Below are positions 15,491 through 18,468 of a stretch of 18,468 bases of DNA, piece by piece. The stretch is from Bacteroidales bacterium. GTDB taxonomy: Bacteria > Bacteroidota > Bacteroidia > Bacteroidales > UBA932. How positions within the stretch are numbered: position 1 is the first letter of the stretch; each line of letters starts with the position of its first letter. The notes under the pieces are model-generated. The model saw only the letters and a list, made by a program, of their open reading frames with translations. It made no database searches and was not told the origin of the DNA. Location: positions 1 to 18,468 of the forward strand of contig JAFZIX010000049.1 of assembly GCA_017554135.1 (NCBI GenBank), written 5' to 3'. The position numbers were made by a program, and so were the translations under genes.

Positions 15491-16540
15491 TTATAAGATT
15501 ACGTCGTGTGATAGACCGGGCTCCCAGTCCAGGGTAACGCTCACGCCCACCGTGGTGTCAGTAGGAACCAGGGAGCCGTTGTTGTACACCTGAGCCTTGA
15601 TCACCCGAAGGCCGCCTGACCGCAGGGGCTGGGTAACGCCCAGGATGCATTCGGTGATAGTCCCGTCCTTCAAGTATGAATACACCTTGACGTTCCAGAG
15701 AGGATTTGTCGCCCCTTCGCTCACAAAGGGATCCTGCGTCTGTACGACGGTGCGGGTGGCCGGGAGCGGGAGGTCCCGGGAGGGGAAATGCGCCGCCGCA
15801 AAGCACAGCTCCTCGGAGTTTTCCAGGATAATCCTGTCTGTCTTTATGATGGGCGTATAGTCAAAATGGTAAGCGCTGTCACGGATGGCAAAGTCTGTGG
15901 CAAAACCGGAAACAAATACTATGATGTCCTTCACCCCGCTGCCCAGGGTGTCGAGAACGATGGCCGATGCACAGTTGGCCATGAACAGGTTCACGTTGAA
16001 CTGCTGGTCTACCCCCTCACGGATGTCCATCAGCAGGCGGGAGGTAAACAGGCCCGTGCGATGCGAAGACAAGGTGTCGCCCACCGCCTGGAAAAGGGTC
16101 GCATTCTCGCAGAGCTCATCATCCCGCAGTGATACCTCCGTATTCTCCACTACGTTGGCAACAGCCAGGTGCATATAACGGCGAACGGGAATGAAAAGGG
16201 TATACTTGGACTGGTTGGCGTCCATGATATGGGACTCGTGATGCAGGCGGGGGAAATCTCCTTCCACATCATAGAAGCTAAGGTCCACGTCGTGGGCGTA
16301 ATCCGTAAAGATGCCTCCCAGGTAAGTCTTCAGGGCGGCCCGGGCTTCAATATCGGCCTCCATGGAGAGCTGGGTTTCCAGCTCCGTGGTCATATTGGTG
16401 ATCAGCTGGAGTTCGTAATCCAGATGGTAGTCCTTTTCGCAGTCGCCCATGTCCTCATCGACTAAGGCGCAACCTGTGAAGGTCGTACCCAGTAGAGCGA
16501 AAAGCAGGACTACTAGAAGATATATATCTAGTTTTCTCAA
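15491..16540 (-). CDS. FimB/Mfa2-family fimbrial anchor lipoprotein
   Basis: A 349-aa lipoprotein and the first gene of the operon. The signal peptide LDIYLLVVLLFALLGTTFTGC has its lipid Cys at 24, followed by ALVDEDMGDC, the acidic stretch plus second Cys typical of the Mfa2/FimB anchor family (PF08842). Two beta domains are visible: residues about 40-170 (FTDYAHDVDLSFYDVEG, YTLFIPVRRYMHLAVANVVE) and about 180-349 (FNVNLFMANCASAIVLDTLG, WNVKVYSYLKDGTITECILG). Mfa2 anchors the shaft base and limits its length. No TK/TRA site lies in the first 60 residues, as expected for a subunit that stays lipidated. The start is TTG at 16540: an in-frame stop lies three codons upstream, and the next Met (31) is beyond the lipobox. 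The C-terminal VGVSVTLDWEPGL resembles the last strand of the Mfa1-like protein. The usual anchor length is about 300-350 aa. Confidence 0.85.
   Translation of the reverse strand: MRKLDIYLLVVLLFALLGTTFTGCALVDEDMGDCEKDYHLDYELQLITNMTTELETQLSMEADIEARAALKTYLGGIFTDYAHDVDLSFYDVEGDFPRLHHESHIMDANQSKYTLFIPVRRYMHLAVANVVENTEVSLRDDELCENATLFQAVGDTLSSHRTGLFTSRLLMDIREGVDQQFNVNLFMANCASAIVLDTLGSGVKDIIVFVSGFATDFAIRDSAYHFDYTPIIKTDRIILENSEELCFAAAHFPSRDLPLPATRTVVQTQDPFVSEGATNPLWNVKVYSYLKDGTITECILGVTQPLRSGGLRVIKAQVYNNGSLVPTDTTVGVSVTLDWEPGLSHDVIL
16512..16532 (-). repeat. Inverted repeat within codons 3-10 of the anchor gene
   Basis: ACTAGA (16512-16517) and TCTAGT (16527-16532) are inverted around an AT-only centre that itself contains a short palindrome. 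The minus-strand transcript could fold here a few bases after the TTG start, which might damp initiation of the anchor. Stability would be low because the stem is AT-rich. Confidence 0.35.
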
Positions 16541-16624
16541 ACTATTCTATTTTAGGTCATCGACGCCAGCGGATGGGGGGCTTCGCGGGCGCGATTAAAG
16601 TGGTTCGTCTTTGGTTATTCAGTG

Positions 16625-16656
16625 CAATTGTAGCAAGTTCTGTGCAAAAATGCAAG
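16625..16656 (-). promoter_or_regulatory. Candidate promoter of the fimbrial operon
   Basis: On the minus strand, CTTG (16656-16653) is followed after 20 bases by TACAATTG (16632-16625). This fits the Bacteroides layout of TTTG at -33 and TAnnTTTG at -7, with one mismatch in each box. Transcription would start near 16618 and leave a leader of about 78 bases before the TTG at 16540. It lies just downstream of the terminator of the preceding DUF4380 gene, as expected for an independent pilus transcript. No invertible-promoter repeats were recognised around it. Confidence 0.45.
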
Positions 16657-16673
16657 AAAATCGGTCAGAAAAT

Positions 16674-16718
16674 GCCGAAAAAATGGCCTTCTGCGTGTGC
16701 AAAAGGCCATTTTTCGGC
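16674..16718 (-). terminator. Long hairpin terminator after the DUF4380 gene
   Basis: GCCGAAAAAATGGCCTT (16674-16690) pairs with AAGGCCATTTTTCGGC (16703-16718), giving about 16 bp with one bulged A and a 12-base loop. On the minus strand the 3' arm ends in a T-rich stretch and is followed by ATTTTCT. It lies 31 bases past the stop of the DUF4380 gene and upstream of the pilus promoter, so it insulates the pilus operon from the carbohydrate operon. Confidence 0.75.
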
Positions 16719-16748
16719 TAAATGAGGTGAAAATGACGAGAATTTCGC

Positions 16749-17627
16749 CTATTTCGCGAGCTTCTTGGCGAGCTTCAGGAGCGCCTTGGACGGGGCGGGT
16801 TCGAGGTCGGTTTTGACCACGCTCCAGCGGACGGTCCAGCTGACCGAGGCGCCCGGGGCGAGGGTGGTGTAGGCGCCCTGTTCCTCGATCTCGACGAAGG
16901 TCTTGCCCGGGTTGGCGTAGGCCTGGATCTCGGCCTCGGCGGGGGCAGCCTGTCCGGCCTTGAGGTCCTGGAACTTCTTCACAAAGAGCAGGCCCTTGGC
17001 GCAGTAGGCGAGCCAGCCGCGGCCGTCGGCGTTGATCTTGCGGTTCTCGCGGGCCTCGTCCATCACGTACCAGGCCGCACCCTGCGTGAACTCGAAGGGC
17101 AGGCCGGTCATGTTGTTGGCGGGCTCGACGGCGGGGGCGACGAAGAAGAGCACGCCGTCGTTGGGCACGCGGGAGATCTCCCACGGGGCCACCTGGCGGG
17201 TCTCGTCGGACTCGTTGACGATGGTGTAGGTGATGGCGATGGCGCCCTTCTTCGGGACGGCGGCAAATTCCTTGCGGACGCTGTAGCCGAAGCGGGATTT
17301 CTCGCCGGTCAGGACGAGCTTGTCGCCGACGATCTGGGCCTGGAAGGGCTTGGAGTCATATTCCGCCACCGGGGGCCAGTTCCATTCGCTCTGCGGGCTG
17401 GTCCAGAAGGTGCTGCCGAAGGAGTTCGGCATGCGGCCCTGGTTGAGGACCTCGTCCTCGCCGAGCTTGTAGGAGAGGATCTTGCCGCCGCGGGTGGCGT
17501 CGACAGTCATGGTGGTCTGTCCGACGGAGATGGTGTACTTGCCATCGGCTTCGGTGATGGTCTGCGCGGAGGCGCTGGCGGCCGCTGCAAGCACGCAGGC
17601 GGCCAGGAGAATGAGTTTTTGGTTCAT
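16749..17627 (-). CDS. DUF4380 domain protein, secreted, carbohydrate-associated
   Basis: A 292-aa secreted protein. The signal peptide MNQKLILLAACVLAAAASASAQ has a type I site after ASA. The mature part shows GGKILSYKLGEDEVL, then SFGSTFWTSPQSEWNWPP and VPWEISRVPND-like wording (APWEISRVPND), which I recognise as the DUF4380 family, a galactose-mutarotase-like beta-sandwich seen near glycoside hydrolases in Bacteroidetes. Trp/aromatic residues in the WTSPQSEWNWPP stretch and PWEISR could line a sugar-binding face. The biochemical role of the family is not established to my knowledge; sugar binding or epimerisation is a guess. It starts 6 bases after the frame-restored stop of the GH3 gene, so the two are an operon. 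GC is far higher than in the pilus genes. The Lys/Leu-rich C-terminus (ALLKLAKKLAK) is a short amphipathic helix. Confidence 0.75.
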   Translation of the reverse strand: MNQKLILLAACVLAAAASASAQTITEADGKYTISVGQTTMTVDATRGGKILSYKLGEDEVLNQGRMPNSFGSTFWTSPQSEWNWPPVAEYDSKPFQAQIVGDKLVLTGEKSRFGYSVRKEFAAVPKKGAIAITYTIVNESDETRQVAPWEISRVPNDGVLFFVAPAVEPANNMTGLPFEFTQGAAWYVMDEARENRKINADGRGWLAYCAKGLLFVKKFQDLKAGQAAPAEAEIQAYANPGKTFVEIEEQGAYTTLAPGASVSWTVRWSVVKTDLEPAPSKALLKLAKKLAK

Positions 17628-17633
17628 GTTTGA

Positions 17634-18468
17634 TTATTGAGTTACTGTTATCTCAGGGAAGTAGGCGTCGCGGAGCTGCTTGTGCTGCGGGGCGCCGTCC
17701 AGGTGGCAGACGCCTTCGAGCGGCAGGTCCGCGGAGGAGCTGCCGATGCGGAAGCGGTAGTCGCCGGCGAGACGGTCCAGACGCTGCGGCCGCGCGCGTC
17801 GGCGGACCACCAGGCGAGCTGGTCGGGGTCGACGGCAAATGAGACCGTGGCGGAGGCGCCGCGCTCCAGCTCAACGCGCTGGAAGCCCTTGAGCTGGAGG
17901 GGCTTGAGCGGCTGGCCGGAGGCCGGGGAGACGTAGAGCTGGACGACTTCGGCGCCGTCGAAGTCGCCGGTGTTCGTGACGCGGCAGCTGACCGTGACGG
18001 GGCCGCCGTTGGTCGCCGCTTCGGCGTCGAGGCGGAAGTCGTCGTAAGTGAAGTTGGTGTAGCTCAGGCCGTAGCCGAAAGGCCAGGCGATGAGCGCGGG
18101 GTCGGGCTCTTCGTTGTAGCAGCGCAGGCCGGTGTCCTCGGTGGCGGGGTAGCTCACGCAGAGGCGGCCGGAGGGGCAGACACCGCCGGTCAGGATGTCG
18201 GCGACGGCGCGGCCGCCCTCTTCGCCCGGGTACCAGGCCTGGAGGATGGCGGCGCAGCCTTCGGCGATGCCGGAGAGCACCTGCGGGTGGCCGCCGAAGA
18301 CGACCAGCACCACGGGCTTGCCCGTGGCAATCAGGGCGCGGACGAAGTCCTCCTGGTCGCCGGGGAGGCGGATGCCGTTGCGGACGCGGTTCTCGCCGCA
18401 GAGGAAGACGTTTTCGCCCATCGCGGCGATGATGACGTCGCTCGCGGCCGCGACGCGCAGGGCGGCGG
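17634..18468 (-). CDS. GH3 family glycosidase (beta-glucosidase type), C-terminal part, apparent frameshift near the 3' end
   Basis: The 5' part lies beyond the window; the frame is open to 18468. Visible residues begin AALRVAAASDVIIAAMGENV, then FLCGENRVRNGIRLPGDQ, the alpha/beta sandwich domain of GH3; the Glu of CGEN aligns with the (S/T)GE motif that often holds the acid/base Glu. The nucleophile domain is absent. WYPGEEGGRAVADILTGGVC and PSGRLCVSYP are classic GH3, as is AWPFGYGLSYTNFTYDDF before the fibronectin-III-like domain (VSCRVTNTGDFDGAEVVQLY). The direct frame drifts into low-complexity Ala/Ser/Thr after WTVSP and stops at 17648. Adding one base near 17764-17767 (CCGGCG read as CCGGGCG) restores GDYRFRIGSSSADLPLEGVC and ends at TAA 17634-17636, 6 bases before the DUF4380 start. 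So this is either a sequencing error in a G-run or a real frameshift. Likely role: hydrolysis of beta-linked glucosides or xylosides. Confidence 0.85.

Noticed and set aside
16615..17184. 189-codon minus-strand frame overlapping the DUF4380 gene
   Set aside because: It is extremely Arg/Gly-rich and out of frame with the well-supported DUF4380 protein; its end merely runs through the terminator hairpin.

Overview
The window looks like a chromosomal segment of a Bacteroidales bacterium. The evidence is a seven-gene fimbrial operon with FimB/Mfa2 and Mfa1 hallmarks, a DUF3575-OmpA protein, TAnnTTTG-type promoters, A-rich start regions without Shine-Dalgarno sequences, and many lipoproteins with a charged residue after the lipobox Cys. 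The flanks are GC-rich (single 60-base lines counted by hand: 60% near 601, 70% near 17701), which would suit a high-GC lineage such as Rikenellaceae. Family-level placement is not proven by the sequence.

Layout. At the left edge (1-131, +) is the C-terminal helix-turn-helix tail of a small regulator, possibly a HicB-type antitoxin. A 233-base gap follows with two tandem GC-rich hairpin repeats and a Bacteroides-type -7 box. Next is a DUF3575/OmpA-like envelope protein with a helical, TPR-like tail (365-2074, +). It converges on the fimbrial operon, which runs on the minus strand from about 16540 down to 2122 and ends in a hairpin with a UUCG tetraloop.

In transcription order the operon encodes: an Mfa2-like anchor lipoprotein that starts at TTG; an 823-aa Mfa1-like stalk subunit; a second, 646-aa Mfa1-like paralogue; a 511-aa fimbrillin-like minor subunit; an 830-aa subunit with a C-terminal 'WRLPTEGE' domain; a 1071-aa giant accessory subunit; and a 562-aa protein joining a fimbrillin-like N-terminus to BspA-type leucine-rich repeats, the best tip-adhesin candidate. 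From the second stalk gene onward the reading frames nearly all overlap (TAATG once, ATGA three times), so expression is probably coupled. All six non-anchor subunits have a basic residue, in most cases followed by Ala, about 48-55 residues from the N-terminus. That matches where P. gingivalis FimA and Mfa1 are cut by arginine gingipain before donor-strand polymerisation. This fits a type V pilus: lipoprotein precursors exported to the surface, proteolytic removal of the N-terminal strand, stalk polymerisation on the anchor, and accessory/tip proteins at the distal end.

Right of the operon (16749-18468, -) lies an unrelated, much more GC-rich carbohydrate locus: the C-terminal half of a GH3 beta-glucosidase-type enzyme, with an apparent one-base frameshift near its end, followed after 6 bases by a DUF4380 protein. 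A long hairpin terminator separates this locus from the pilus promoter. No RNA genes, CRISPR arrays, insertion sequences or recombinase genes were seen.
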